A stretch of 64,000 bases of DNA. It comes from Nocardia sp. XZ_19_385 (GTDB taxonomy: Bacteria; Actinomycetota; Actinomycetes; Mycobacteriales; Mycobacteriaceae). The notes beneath the pieces are model-generated. The model did no database searches. It was given only the letters and a program-made list of their open reading frames with translations, and had not been told where the DNA came from. Location: NCBI RefSeq assembly GCF_015355755.1, contig NZ_JACVEE010000002.1:1612001-1676000 (forward strand), read 5' to 3'. Both the position numbers and the translations under genes were made by a program. Positions 36,414 to 45,631 of this stretch are shown in pieces (positions within the stretch are counted from its first letter, which is position 1; the number at the start of each line of letters is the position of its first letter).

Positions 36414-37571
36414 GTGTCCACAGAATCTCGCCGGTCGATCATTCCCACCTTCTACGTGATGGATGTTTGGAAGGCCGCCGCCGAACGCGCCCGCACCCAT
36501 GGTGACGTGCTCGTTCTCGCGGCCGGGCAGCCCTCGACGCCAGCGCCGGCGCCGGTGCTACGGGCCACCAAGCAGGCGATCGACGCGGAACTGCTGGGCT
36601 ACACCGAGACTTTCGGGATCCTGCCGCTGCGGGCGGCGATCGCCGAGCACCATCGCCAGACCTACGGCTATGCGGTGCACGCCGACGACGTGGTGGTGAC
36701 CACCGGCTCCTCGGGCGCGTTCACGCTGATCTTCCTGGCCGCGTTCGACGCCGGCGACACGGTCGTGGTGGCCCGTCCGGGCTACCCCGCCTACCGGAAC
36801 ACGCTGAACGCGCTGGGCTGCCGGGTCATCGAGCTGGACTGCCGGGCCGACACCAGATTCCAGCCGACCGTCGCCATGCTCGAAGCACTGCCGGAGCCGC
36901 CGAAGGGCCTGATCATCGCGAGCCCGGCCAACCCGACCGGCACCATGATCGAACCCGAGGAACTGGCCGCCATCGCGCGCTGGTGCGACGACCACGGCAC
37001 CCTGCTGATCTCCGACGAGATCTACCACGGCATCACCTACGGCGAGGAGGGCACCTCGTCGTCCTGGGAGACCTCCCGCAACTCGGTCGTCATTGGATCG
37101 GTCTCGAAGTACTTCTCGATGACGGGTTGGCGGCTGGGCTGGATGCTGGCTCCGGCCGATCTGCGTCCCGCGCTGCAGCGGCTGGCCTCGAACATGACGG
37201 TGTGCCCGCCCGCGATCTCGCAGTACGCGGCGCTACATGCCTTCGGCGCGGAGGCGAAAGCCGAACTGGACGGGCATGTCTCGCGCTACGCAGTCAACCG
37301 CGAGCTGCTGCTGGCTGGCCTGGCCGCGCTCGGCATCACCGATCTGGCTCCGGCCGACGGCGCGTTCTACGCCTACGCCGATATCGGTCACCTGACCGAG
37401 GATTCGCGCAAGTGGTGCGCGGAGGTGCTCGAAGCCACCGGAGTAGCCTTGGCGCCCGGTATCGACTTCGACACCGCCAACGGGCACCGGACCGTTCGGT
37501 TCTCTTTCGCCGGAGCCACATCCGACATCGAGGAAGCACTTGTTCGCTTGGGGCACTACCTGCGCGGCTGA
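36414..37571 (+). CDS. PLP-dependent aminotransferase (class I/II)
   Basis: A 385-residue fold-type I aminotransferase with the PLP lysine motif SVSKYFSMTGWRLGW, ASPANPTGTMI, and ISDEIYHGITYG. GTG 36414 starts MSTESRRSIIPTFYVMDVWK. The class covers aspartate, valine and aromatic amino acid aminotransferases; the substrate cannot be fixed from sequence. It diverges from the M23 gene with 87 bases between starts. Confidence 0.87.
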   Translation: MSTESRRSIIPTFYVMDVWKAAAERARTHGDVLVLAAGQPSTPAPAPVLRATKQAIDAELLGYTETFGILPLRAAIAEHHRQTYGYAVHADDVVVTTGSSGAFTLIFLAAFDAGDTVVVARPGYPAYRNTLNALGCRVIELDCRADTRFQPTVAMLEALPEPPKGLIIASPANPTGTMIEPEELAAIARWCDDHGTLLISDEIYHGITYGEEGTSSSWETSRNSVVIGSVSKYFSMTGWRLGWMLAPADLRPALQRLASNMTVCPPAISQYAALHAFGAEAKAELDGHVSRYAVNRELLLAGLAALGITDLAPADGAFYAYADIGHLTEDSRKWCAEVLEATGVALAPGIDFDTANGHRTVRFSFAGATSDIEEALVRLGHYLRG

Positions 37572-37702
37572 AGACCTGTGCCGGGCAACAAGTTTGCCGA
37601 GACTCGCACCTCGGCGGGGTGAATGCGGTAAAACATCGATGGCTGGGATTCCCTCTAACGATTTCGCACGGGTGAACCGATGACGACTGGCACGATGGCA
37701 CG

Positions 37703-38344
37703 GTGATAACCGCGACGACCCCCAAAGGTGAACGGCGTCGCCAGGCTTTGGTAGCGGCTGCCGCCGAGTTGTTACTCGAAGGCGGATTCGATGCGGTGCG
37801 GCATCGGTCGGTGGCCACGCGCGCCGATCTGCCGTTGGCGTCGACCACGTACTACTTCGAGTCGCTGGAAGATCTGATCGCGCGGGCGGTCGAGTTCAGC
37901 GGCAACGCGGAGTTGGACGCGATGCGCCGCCGGGTCGGCGAGGTCTCGCACCGCCGCCGTGGCGCGGAGGCCACGGTCGATCTGCTGCTGGATCTCCTGG
38001 TGGGTACCGACGGGCACGACGAGGGCGCGCGCGGTCAGCTGATCGCCCGCTACGAGCGGTCGGTGGCCTCGGCGCGACATCCGGAATTGCGCGAGGTGCA
38101 ACTACGCCTGCGCGCGCAACTCGACGAATTACTCGGCGATGTACTGCGCCGCTCGGACCGGCTGGTCCGGCACGAACAGGTCCGCCGGTTGGTCGCGGTG
38201 GTGGACGGCGCGGTGGTCGCGGCGCTCACCGAACTCGACCCGGAACCGCGGCGGATGGCGCGCGGCGCGCTGCTGGAAATCATCGACATCGTCGCGCCCG
38301 CGACGCCCCAGCAAGCGGACAGGTACCGGGCACTAGACTCATAG
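37703..38344 (+). CDS. TetR-family regulator upstream of purB
   Basis: A 213-residue TetR protein. The helix-turn-helix spans about residues 10-55 (RRQALVAAAAELLLEGGFDA, then VATRADLPLASTTYYFESLE). GTG 37703 is the start. It sits 3 bases before the purB start region, so it is co-transcribed with purB. In M. tuberculosis a TetR gene (Rv0775) likewise lies near purB (Rv0777). The ligand and targets are unknown. Confidence 0.85.
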   Translation: MITATTPKGERRRQALVAAAAELLLEGGFDAVRHRSVATRADLPLASTTYYFESLEDLIARAVEFSGNAELDAMRRRVGEVSHRRRGAEATVDLLLDLLVGTDGHDEGARGQLIARYERSVASARHPELREVQLRLRAQLDELLGDVLRRSDRLVRHEQVRRLVAVVDGAVVAALTELDPEPRRMARGALLEIIDIVAPATPQQADRYRALDS

Positions 38345-38347
38345 AAC

Positions 38348-39769
38348 GTGAGCCTTGTCCCGAATGTCCTCGCCACCAGGTACGCCAGCCCGGAACTCGT
38401 GCACCTCTGGTCGCCCGAGAACAAGATCGTGCTCGAGCGCCGGTTGTGGCTGGAGGTGCTGCGGGCGCAATCCGAGCTCGGCATCGACGTGCCGGCCGGG
38501 GTCGTCGAGGACTACGAGCGGGTCATCGACCAGGTCGACCTGGCCTCGATCGCCGAACGCGAGCGGGTCACCCGCCACGACGTGAAGGCCCGCATCGAGG
38601 AGTTCAACGCGCTCGCCGGGCACGAGCACGTGCACAAGGGCATGACCAGCCGCGACCTCACCGAGAACGTGGAGCAGTTGCAGATCCGGCTCTCGCTGGA
38701 GCACGTGCACGCCCACGGTGTCGCGGTCGCCGCGCGCCTGGCCGAGCGGGCCGGCGAGTACCAGGCGCTGGTGATGGCGGGTCGTTCGCACAATGTCGCC
38801 GCGCAGGCCACCACCCTCGGCAAACGGTTCGCCTCGGCCGCCGACGAGGTGCTGATCGCGCTGCAGCGCGTGCGTGAGCTCATCGACCGCTACCCGCTGC
38901 GCGGCATCAAGGGCCCGATGGGCACCGCCCAGGACATGCTCGACCTGCTCGACGGCGACGCCGCCAAGCTGTCCACCCTGGAGCAGCAGGTCGCCCGCCA
39001 CCTCGGCTTCGCGAACGTGCTGACCAGCGTCGGCCAGGTGTACCCGCGCTCGCTCGATCACGATGTGCTCTCCGCGCTGGTGCAGCTGGGTGCGGGTCCG
39101 TCCTCGTTCGCGCACACCATCCGCCTGATGGCCGGCCACGAGCTGGTCACCGAGGGCTTCCAGCCCGGCCAGGTCGGCAGCTCCGCCATGCCGCACAAGA
39201 TGAACACCCGTTCCTGTGAACGTGTCAACGGCCTGCAGGTCGTGCTGCGTGGCTACGGCTCGATGGCCGCCGAACTCGCCGGTGCGCAGTGGAACGAAGG
39301 CGACGTCTTCTGCTCGGTGGTCCGCCGCGTCGCCCTCCCGGACGCTTTCTTCGCCATCGACGGCATGATGGAAACCTTCCTCACCGTGCTCGCCGAATTC
39401 GGCGCCTACCCGGCCGTCGTCGCCCGCGAACTCGACCGCTACCTGCCCTTCCTGGCCACCACCCGGATCCTGATGGCCGCGGTCCGCGCCGGTGTCGGCC
39501 GTGAGACCGCGCACGAGGTCATCAAGGAACACGCCGTCGCCGTCGCGCTGGCGATGCGCGAGCAGGGCCGCGAGCCCGACCTGCTCGATCGGCTGGCCGC
39601 GGACTCCCGCCTGCCGCTCGACCGGGCCGCCCTCGATACCGCCCTGGCCGACAAGTCCGCCTTCATCGGTGCCGCCGAAGCCCAGGTGACCGACGTCCTC
39701 GCGGCGGTCGAAAAGCTCGTCGACCGCTACCCGGACGCGGCTCACTACAGCCCCTCGCCAATCCTGTAG
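38348..39769 (+). CDS. purB: Adenylosuccinate lyase
   Basis: A 473-residue fumarase/ASL-superfamily enzyme. The signature GSSAMPHKMNTRSCE (about residue 280) is intact, with TSRDLTENVEQLQI (about residue 100) and the GRSHNVAAQATT active-site histidine segment. GTG 38348 lies directly after the TetR stop. It cleaves SAICAR and adenylosuccinate in purine synthesis. Full length. Confidence 0.96.
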   Translation: MSLVPNVLATRYASPELVHLWSPENKIVLERRLWLEVLRAQSELGIDVPAGVVEDYERVIDQVDLASIAERERVTRHDVKARIEEFNALAGHEHVHKGMTSRDLTENVEQLQIRLSLEHVHAHGVAVAARLAERAGEYQALVMAGRSHNVAAQATTLGKRFASAADEVLIALQRVRELIDRYPLRGIKGPMGTAQDMLDLLDGDAAKLSTLEQQVARHLGFANVLTSVGQVYPRSLDHDVLSALVQLGAGPSSFAHTIRLMAGHELVTEGFQPGQVGSSAMPHKMNTRSCERVNGLQVVLRGYGSMAAELAGAQWNEGDVFCSVVRRVALPDAFFAIDGMMETFLTVLAEFGAYPAVVARELDRYLPFLATTRILMAAVRAGVGRETAHEVIKEHAVAVALAMREQGREPDLLDRLAADSRLPLDRAALDTALADKSAFIGAAEAQVTDVLAAVEKLVDRYPDAAHYSPSPIL

Positions 39770-39806
39770 TCCCCGTACGGAAAACCCCGCAGGTTAGGGT
39801 CGCGGG

Positions 39807-40235
39807 GTGAATCCGTACACGATTTTCGCCGACATCGTCGCCGGGCAGGCGCCGGCCAGCAAGGTCTATGAGGACGATGATGTGCTGGCGTTCATGGATA
39901 TTCGGCCGATGACGCCCGGGCACCTGCTGGTGGTGCCGAAGGTGGCGGCGCGGAGTCTGGCCGAGTTGGATCCCGCGGTCGGCGGGAAGCTGTTCCAGGT
40001 GGGGCAGAAATTGGCCGCGGCTTTGCGGGAGAGCGAAGTCGGGTGCGATGGGGTCAATTTCTTTCTTGCGGACGGGGTGACGGCGGGGCAGGAGGTGTTC
40101 CACGTGCATTTGCATGTGATCCCGCGGACGCCGGGGGATGGGTTCGGGCTGCGTGGGCGGCCGACGAGCCCGCGGCGGGACGACCTGGACTACCTCGCGG
40201 GGTCGATCCGGGGCGCGCTCGGGCGCTCGGTCTGA
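39807..40235 (+). CDS. HIT-family protein
   Basis: A 142-residue HIT protein with motif FHVHLHVIPR. GTG 39807 starts MNPYTIFADIVAGQ. The N-terminal FADIVAGQAPASKVYEDDDV is typical of the Hint/HINT-1 class (AMP-linked hydrolases). It is 37 bases after purB and may be co-transcribed. It differs from the other HIT gene at 33118-33543, giving two paralogues in this window. Confidence 0.88.
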   Translation: MNPYTIFADIVAGQAPASKVYEDDDVLAFMDIRPMTPGHLLVVPKVAARSLAELDPAVGGKLFQVGQKLAAALRESEVGCDGVNFFLADGVTAGQEVFHVHLHVIPRTPGDGFGLRGRPTSPRRDDLDYLAGSIRGALGRSV

Positions 40236-40352
40236 GGGCAGTTACGTACCAAGGAGTTTGCTGAATGGATGCTGCTATCCGGTAAATCCGCCCAGGCTGG
40301 GGGTATATCAGATAGCTTGGAGGGCAACAGGATGCGCTGATGGAGGTGGGCT

Positions 40353-41306
40353 ATGCGTCGACCGCTAGTTGCTGTGCTGATATTCGCCCTCGCGGTGGTG
40401 GGGCAGGTGATAGTCGGGCCCGCGACCGCCTCGGCCGCGCGGATCGTGCGGATCGACGCGAAGAGCCCCACCCGGTCAGCGGTTTTCATCGACTCCGTGG
40501 CGATGGGCCGGACCATTCAGGTGGATGTGCTGCATCCGGCCGACAGTGCCGCGCGCCCCTCGTACTACCTACTCGACGGGCTCGATCCCGGTGTGGGACA
40601 GAGCACTTGGACCAACGCGACCGACGCCGAGGCGTTCTTCGCGGGTAAGCGGGTCAATGTGGTGCTGCCCGTGGGCGGTCAAGCCAGCTACTACACCGAC
40701 TGGCAGCAGGATGATCCGCGGTTCGGCCGCTACAAGTGGGAAACCTTCCTCACCGCGGAACTGCCGCCCCTCATCGACGCGGAGTTCGATGGCAACGGCG
40801 TCAACGGGATCGGCGGACTCTCCATGGGTGGCATGGCGGCCTTCACCCTCGCCGCGCGCAATCCAGGGCTTTACCGCGCGGTCGCCGGTTACAGCGCCTG
40901 CCCCGACATGAGTATGGCCAGCTCGGCGGTCACATTCTCGATCGCCAATCGCGGCGGCAACCCCGTGAACATGTGGGGCGCGCCCGGCAGCGCCGAATGG
41001 GCAGCGCACGACCCCGCGGCCCTGGCGGATCGCCTGCGCGGCAAGACGATCTACCTCTCCACCGGCACCGGCCTGCCCGGCCAGCACGAGCTGGAGATCA
41101 AACCGCAGCTGCCCGAGAACGTCGTCTTCGGCGGCCCGATCGAGGCGGGCGTCAACGCCTGCGTGCTGTCCTTCGGGCAGCGTCTGCACGGCGTCGGCAT
41201 CCCGGCCGAGATCGACCGCAGCCTCACCGGTACCCACTCCTGGTCCTACTGGCAGGACACCCTGCACGCCTCCTGGCCCACCCTGGCCCGGGCCCTGGGA
41301 AGCTAG
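40353..41306 (+). CDS. Secreted mycolyltransferase/esterase (antigen 85 family)
   Basis: A 317-residue exported protein. The signal peptide (LLVAVLIFALAVVGQ-type, VAVLIFALAVVGQVIVG) ends near residue 28. The alpha/beta-hydrolase elbow GLSMGG places the catalytic Ser at residue 157, and the C-terminal GTHSWSYW supplies the histidine, as in Ag85 proteins. Known: these enzymes move mycolic acids onto trehalose and arabinogalactan. It supports a mycolate-bearing organism. ATG 40353 is 12 bases after a GGAGG sequence. Confidence 0.88.
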   Translation: MRRPLVAVLIFALAVVGQVIVGPATASAARIVRIDAKSPTRSAVFIDSVAMGRTIQVDVLHPADSAARPSYYLLDGLDPGVGQSTWTNATDAEAFFAGKRVNVVLPVGGQASYYTDWQQDDPRFGRYKWETFLTAELPPLIDAEFDGNGVNGIGGLSMGGMAAFTLAARNPGLYRAVAGYSACPDMSMASSAVTFSIANRGGNPVNMWGAPGSAEWAAHDPAALADRLRGKTIYLSTGTGLPGQHELEIKPQLPENVVFGGPIEAGVNACVLSFGQRLHGVGIPAEIDRSLTGTHSWSYWQDTLHASWPTLARALGS

Positions 41307-41359
41307 CGGAAGGCTGCATCGCCCGAGGTCTCAGGGCTTCGAACAGTAGGGTAGGGCCC

Positions 41360-43507
41360 ATGTCTGTGGAGAGTGTGGTGGCGGCGCCGGTCGCCAAGAA
41401 GGTGCCGGCGGAGCGCGAGCATCACGGAGATGTCTTCGTCGACGAGTACGAGTGGCTGCGCGAGAAGGACGACCCGGAGGTCATCGCCTATCTGGAGGCG
41501 GAGAACTCTTACACCGAGGCGCAGACCGCGCACCAGCAGGGGCTCCGGGAGAAGATCTTCGACGAGATCAAATCGCGGACCCTGGAGACGGACCTGTCCG
41601 TGCCCACCAGGATCGGCGACTACTGGTACTACGGGCGCACCTTCGAGGGCAAGCAGTACGGGGCGAGCTGCCGGTGCCCGATCGACGCGACGGCCGAGGG
41701 CATCGAGGCATGGACGCCGCCGCAACTCGAACCGGGCGTGGAGATTCCGGGGGAGGAGGTGCTGCTGGACCAGAACGTGCTGGCCGAGGGGCACGAGTTC
41801 ATCTCCATCGGCACGGTCGCGGTCAGCCGCGACGGCAACCTGCTCGCCTATTCGGTCGACATCGTCGGCGACGAGCGCTACACCCTGCGCTTCAAGGATC
41901 TACGCACCGGTGCGGAGCTGGCCGATGAAATCCCGGGGACCGAGGGCAGCGTCACCTGGTCGCACGACGGCACCCACATCTTCTATCTGACGGTCAACCA
42001 GTCGTGGCGTCCGGATACCGTGTGGCGGCACCGCCTCGGCACCGAGCGCGCGCAGGACGTCAAGGTGTTCCACGAGCCCGACGAGCGGTTCTGGGTCGGC
42101 ATGGACAGCACCCGCTCGGAGAAGTACCTGATGATCGGGCTGTCCTCCAAGCTGACCAGCGAGATCTGGCTGCTCGAATCCGATGATCCGGAAGGCGAAT
42201 TCCGGGTCATCCTGCCGCGCCGGGAAGGCGTCGAATACTCCGTCGAACACGCGGTGATCGGCGGCGAGGACCGCTTCCTGATCCAGCACAACGACGTCGT
42301 CGACGGGGTGAAGGCGGTCAACTTCGTCCTCTGCGACGCCCCGGTGGACGATCCGCTGAACATGACGCTGCTGATCGGGCACCGCGACGATGTCCGGCTG
42401 CAGGGCGTCGGCGCCTTCCGCGACCATCTGGTGCTCGGCTACCGGCGCGAGGCGCTGCCCCGGATCGCGGTATGGCCGCTGACCGAAGCCGGTTACGGCG
42501 AGCGGCGGGAACTGGAATTCGATCTGGAGCTGTGCACCGTCGGCGCGAGCGGAAACCCGGAGTGGGAGCAGCCGACGCTGCGGATCGGGCTCACCTCGTT
42601 CCTCACGCCGATGCGGGTCTACGACTATGTCCCCGCCACCGATGCGCTGCTGTTGCGTAAGGAACAGCCGGTGCTCGGCGGGTACAACTCGGACGAGTAT
42701 GTGCAGCAACGTGATTGGGCGGTCGCCGAGGACGGCACCCGGGTCCCGATCTCGCTGGTGTGGAAGAAGGACGCGGTCGCCGACGGTCCGAAGCCGTTGC
42801 TGCTCTACGGATACGGGTCCTACGAATCCGAGATCGATCCGTATTTCTCGGTGCCCCGGCTGTCGATCATGGACCGCGGCATGGTGTTCGCGATCGCGCA
42901 CGTGCGCGGCGGCGGCGAAATGGGTCGGCTCTGGTACGACCACGGCAAGATGCTGTCGAAGAAGAACACCTTCACCGACTTCATCGCTTGCGCACGGCAT
43001 CTCGTCGACACCGGGGTCACCACGGCCGACCGGATGGTGGCCGACGGCGGCAGCGCGGGCGGCCTGCTGATGGGCGCGGTGGCGAACATGGCGCCGGAGT
43101 TGTTCCAGGGCATCATGGCCAACGTCCCGTTCGTGGACCCGCTGACCTCCATCCTGGATCCGGAGCTGCCGCTGACCGTCACCGAGTGGGAGGAGTGGGG
43201 AAACCCGCTGGCGGACAAGGAAGTCTACGACTACATCAAGTCCTACTCCCCGTATGAGAACGTCGAGGCCAAGAACTACCCGGCCATCCTGGCCATCACC
43301 AGCCTCAACGACACCCGCGTCCTCTACGTCGAACCGGCCAAGTGGGTCGCCAAACTCCGCGCCACCAAAACCGGCGACTCCCAGCTGTTGCTCAAGACCG
43401 AAATGAGCGCGGGTCACGGTGGCGTCAGCGGCCGCTACGAGAAGTGGAAGGAAATCGCCTTCGAGTTCGCCTGGCTGCTCGACACCGTCGGCCTGGCCAG
43501 CGAATAA
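41360..43507 (+). CDS. ptrB: Oligopeptidase B (protease II), S9A family
   Basis: A 715-residue prolyl-oligopeptidase-family serine peptidase. The N-terminal beta-propeller (about residues 70-430) is followed by the alpha/beta-hydrolase domain. The catalytic motif GGSAGGLLMGAVANM, SLNDTRVLYVEP (Asp) and SAGHGGVSG (His) are intact. ATG 41360 starts MSVESVVAAPVAKK. It cleaves after basic residues in short peptides. The genome position matches the M. tuberculosis ptrB region near purC/purQ. No signal peptide. Confidence 0.93.
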   Translation: MSVESVVAAPVAKKVPAEREHHGDVFVDEYEWLREKDDPEVIAYLEAENSYTEAQTAHQQGLREKIFDEIKSRTLETDLSVPTRIGDYWYYGRTFEGKQYGASCRCPIDATAEGIEAWTPPQLEPGVEIPGEEVLLDQNVLAEGHEFISIGTVAVSRDGNLLAYSVDIVGDERYTLRFKDLRTGAELADEIPGTEGSVTWSHDGTHIFYLTVNQSWRPDTVWRHRLGTERAQDVKVFHEPDERFWVGMDSTRSEKYLMIGLSSKLTSEIWLLESDDPEGEFRVILPRREGVEYSVEHAVIGGEDRFLIQHNDVVDGVKAVNFVLCDAPVDDPLNMTLLIGHRDDVRLQGVGAFRDHLVLGYRREALPRIAVWPLTEAGYGERRELEFDLELCTVGASGNPEWEQPTLRIGLTSFLTPMRVYDYVPATDALLLRKEQPVLGGYNSDEYVQQRDWAVAEDGTRVPISLVWKKDAVADGPKPLLLYGYGSYESEIDPYFSVPRLSIMDRGMVFAIAHVRGGGEMGRLWYDHGKMLSKKNTFTDFIACARHLVDTGVTTADRMVADGGSAGGLLMGAVANMAPELFQGIMANVPFVDPLTSILDPELPLTVTEWEEWGNPLADKEVYDYIKSYSPYENVEAKNYPAILAITSLNDTRVLYVEPAKWVAKLRATKTGDSQLLLKTEMSAGHGGVSGRYEKWKEIAFEFAWLLDTVGLASE

Positions 43508-43519
43508 CACTGTGCGGCA

Positions 43520-43554
43520 ACTGATCCCGGTCTGCGTGGCAGGCCGGGATCAGT
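43520..43554. terminator. Bidirectional terminator, ptrB / small secreted gene
   Basis: An 11-bp stem (43520-43530 with 43544-43554) extends inward to a nearly full hairpin with a 3-base loop, between convergent genes. Confidence 0.88.
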
Positions 43555-43558
43555 GCTG

Positions 43559-43870
43559 TCAGACTCCGCAGTTCACGATGTCGTCGACCATCTGCTGCCG
43601 GTTCTGCTCCCGAATATGTTCGATCCCCCGATAAGCCCCCTTCGAATCCAACACCGCGATGTAGACGTCCGCGATCTGCTGCGGCGTCGCATCCGGCCGC
43701 TGCGCCCGCACCTTGTCCGCGAAAGCCTTTGCCGCCGCGCACTTCTCCTCCTGCGTGAAGATCGGCGGCGGATCGCCCTCGTCGGCCAGCGCCGCGCCGG
43801 GTGCGAGTAGAAGTAGCGGGGTGACCAATGCGCTCAACAATGCTGTTCTCACCTCCGCAATCCTAGACAT
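43559..43870 (-). CDS. Small secreted protein, DUF732-like
   Basis: A 103-residue protein with a signal peptide (LLSALVTPLLLLAPGAALA, about residues 11-29) and a mature domain of about 73 residues holding two cysteines (EKCAAA and VNCGV) that could form a disulfide. No catalytic motif. It resembles small mycobacterial DUF732 secreted proteins, of unknown function. It ends against the ptrB terminator. Confidence 0.72.
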   Translation of the reverse strand: MSRIAEVRTALLSALVTPLLLLAPGAALADEGDPPPIFTQEEKCAAAKAFADKVRAQRPDATPQQIADVYIAVLDSKGAYRGIEHIREQNRQQMVDDIVNCGV

Positions 43871-43923
43871 CGTTCGCGCACAACGGATTCTGTCTGCGGA
43901 CGCGGAATCCGTTGCGACTCGAG

Positions 43924-44322
43924 CTACGGTCGTGCACCCGGCATCGCCACCGGTAGGCCCTGCTGGTGCGCGAAATTGGCCATCTGCTCGTCATAGGTGA
44001 CCAGTGCGAGAAGTTCTCGGCCCAATTGCATGGCACTGGCGACGTGAATGGCATCCGCTGCCTTGAGCCCGCGCGGCATGTACATTGCCAAATCGCAGAT
44101 GCTGTCACTTACAGAGATTCTGGCGTATTCCACCGACAACTCGCTGATCAGGTTCGGGTAGTCGCCGTAACGATCACTTCGCAAGACGGATTCGACGAAT
44201 CCGATGGCGTTGGTGGCGAGCCTCGCTGTCCGATTTTCCTCGATGTAGTTGTTCAGCGCATGCACATGTCTGCGCTTCGTGACCTTCGTAATGATCGCCG
44301 ATGCGTCGAGGTAGAGGATCAT
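43924..44322 (-). CDS. vapC: VapC-type PIN-domain toxin
   Basis: A 132-residue PIN nuclease with all four acidic residues: Asp6 (LYLDASAI), Glu44, Asp90 (KAADAIHVASA) and Asp111. The gene overlaps the Phd-type antitoxin by four bases (ATGA). Known: VapC toxins cut tRNA or rRNA and are held inactive by the paired antitoxin. The function here is inferred from family and gene pairing. Confidence 0.9.
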   Translation of the reverse strand: MILYLDASAIITKVTKRRHVHALNNYIEENRTARLATNAIGFVESVLRSDRYGDYPNLISELSVEYARISVSDSICDLAMYMPRGLKAADAIHVASAMQLGRELLALVTYDEQMANFAHQQGLPVAMPGARP

Positions 44323-44723
44323 CGATCCCAGTCTTTGTACTCGTCGCCGTAGACAGCGGCGTTGGCCTCTCGCGGGTCCTCGCCGCGCGCGAGCCGGTCG
44401 AGGAGCTCCTCTCGCTGGTCTTCTTCTCTATCCCATTGCTCCATTGCGGCATCGCCTGCGGCGTGGTCGACGACAACGTCCTTGTACAGGTCCTTCCAGC
44501 GGTCGAGCATGTCACCGGCGGTCTTATGGCGCCCGCCTTTCGGTGGGATGAGAATCCCTTGCTCCACCAACCTGTCGTAGCCGTCCTTCTCCGCCGGAGC
44601 CGGCGGTCCGATAACGGCAATGGTCTTTCCATGTTTGGTCACTTCGATCGTCTCCCCCTGCTCAACGGCAGCGAATATCGCGCTCGGGTTGTAAGAGAAC
44701 TCTCGGACGGAAACTTTTCGCAC
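44319..44723 (-). CDS. Phd/YefM-type antitoxin paired with VapC
   Basis: A 134-residue protein. The N-terminal Phd/YefM fold (VRKVSVREFSYNPSAIFAAV, then EQGETIEVTKHGKTIAVIG) binds DNA. The acidic, charged C-terminus (DREEDQREELLDRLARGEDP) would wrap the toxin. GTG 44723 is chosen because a GAGGGAG sequence precedes it by four bases and the homology starts there. It overlaps vapC by four bases. It is longer than most Phd proteins. Confidence 0.85.
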   Translation of the reverse strand: MRKVSVREFSYNPSAIFAAVEQGETIEVTKHGKTIAVIGPPAPAEKDGYDRLVEQGILIPPKGGRHKTAGDMLDRWKDLYKDVVVDHAAGDAAMEQWDREEDQREELLDRLARGEDPREANAAVYGDEYKDWDR

Positions 44724-44790
44724 TGTGACTCCCTCTCTCACGAGGGCCGACTCGGGACTCACATGGGTGGAGATCGAGACCGAGGGAAAC

Positions 44791-44821
44791 GTACCTACCT
44801 GAGGGTACAACGTGTAGGTAC
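44791..44821. promoter_or_regulatory. Toxin-antitoxin operator candidate
   Basis: Perfect 8-base arms GTACCTAC (44791-44798) and GTAGGTAC (44814-44821) have a third half, GGTAC, between them (44804-44808). They lie 68-98 bases before the antitoxin start, and could serve autoregulation by the Phd-VapC complex. Confidence 0.6.
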
Positions 44822-44929
44822 TCGACGAAAGGCCTGGTAAGGGCCCTGGACAAACATCGTGACGGGGAGTTCGCCACTTGGTCACGTGCCCTGCACGCTG
44901 AGTACATTTCCGTTTGGCACCGTAGGTTC

Positions 44930-45631
44930 ATGAACGCTGAGTTGCTCGTATCCATATCGGGGATCCGGGACACCACCCGGGATGCGGCGATCGAATTCGC
45001 CGCCGAGATGGATCAGCGGGACATCAGGTTGTCGCTGCTGGTCGCGCCGCGGTTGAAGGGCGGGTATCGGCTGGCCGCGGATCCGGCGACGCAGTCCTGG
45101 CTGCGCGGGCGGCGAGCTCGCGAAGACGCGATTGTGCTGCACGGGTACGACCAGGCGGCGACGAAGCGGCGGCGGGCGGAGTTCGCGACGCTGCCGCGGC
45201 ACGAGGCGCGGTTGCGGTTGACCGCGGCGGATCGGGTGATGGAGCAGGTGGAGCTCCGGACTCGATTGTTCGCCGCGCCGCGCTGGGACGCGTCCAGCGG
45301 CGCGATCGCGGCATTGCCCGATGTCGGATTCCGGCTGGCGCTGGGGCTGACGTCGATCCTGGATCTGGAACGCAATGCCGCGCAGAAGACCCGTGTTTAC
45401 GGGATCGGTGAGGGGTTCCGCGCCGAGCCGTGGTGGTGCCGGGCACTGGTTTTGGGTGCGGCCCGCACGGCTCGGCGTGGAGGTGTGCTGCGCCTTGCGA
45501 TTTCGGCCGCCCAGTTGCAGCGGCCCGGACCGCGGCAGGCGATGGTGGACGCGGTGGATCTGGCGTTGTTCCACGGCGCGAAGAGCGAGGTCTACCGCTG
45601 GGAGCCGTTCGTCGCGGCGCGCGCGGCCTGA
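44930..45631 (+). CDS. DUF2334 (polysaccharide deacetylase-like) protein
   Basis: A 233-residue protein. The N-terminal MNAELLVSISGIRDTTRDAA and central YDQ-containing strand fit the DUF2334 family, a relative of polysaccharide deacetylases. The usual paired metal-binding histidines of active deacetylases are not obvious, so it may not be catalytic. ATG 44930 is the start. It ends one base before the convergent gadB, with no terminator seen. Confidence 0.68.
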   Translation: MNAELLVSISGIRDTTRDAAIEFAAEMDQRDIRLSLLVAPRLKGGYRLAADPATQSWLRGRRAREDAIVLHGYDQAATKRRRAEFATLPRHEARLRLTAADRVMEQVELRTRLFAAPRWDASSGAIAALPDVGFRLALGLTSILDLERNAAQKTRVYGIGEGFRAEPWWCRALVLGAARTARRGGVLRLAISAAQLQRPGPRQAMVDAVDLALFHGAKSEVYRWEPFVAARAA

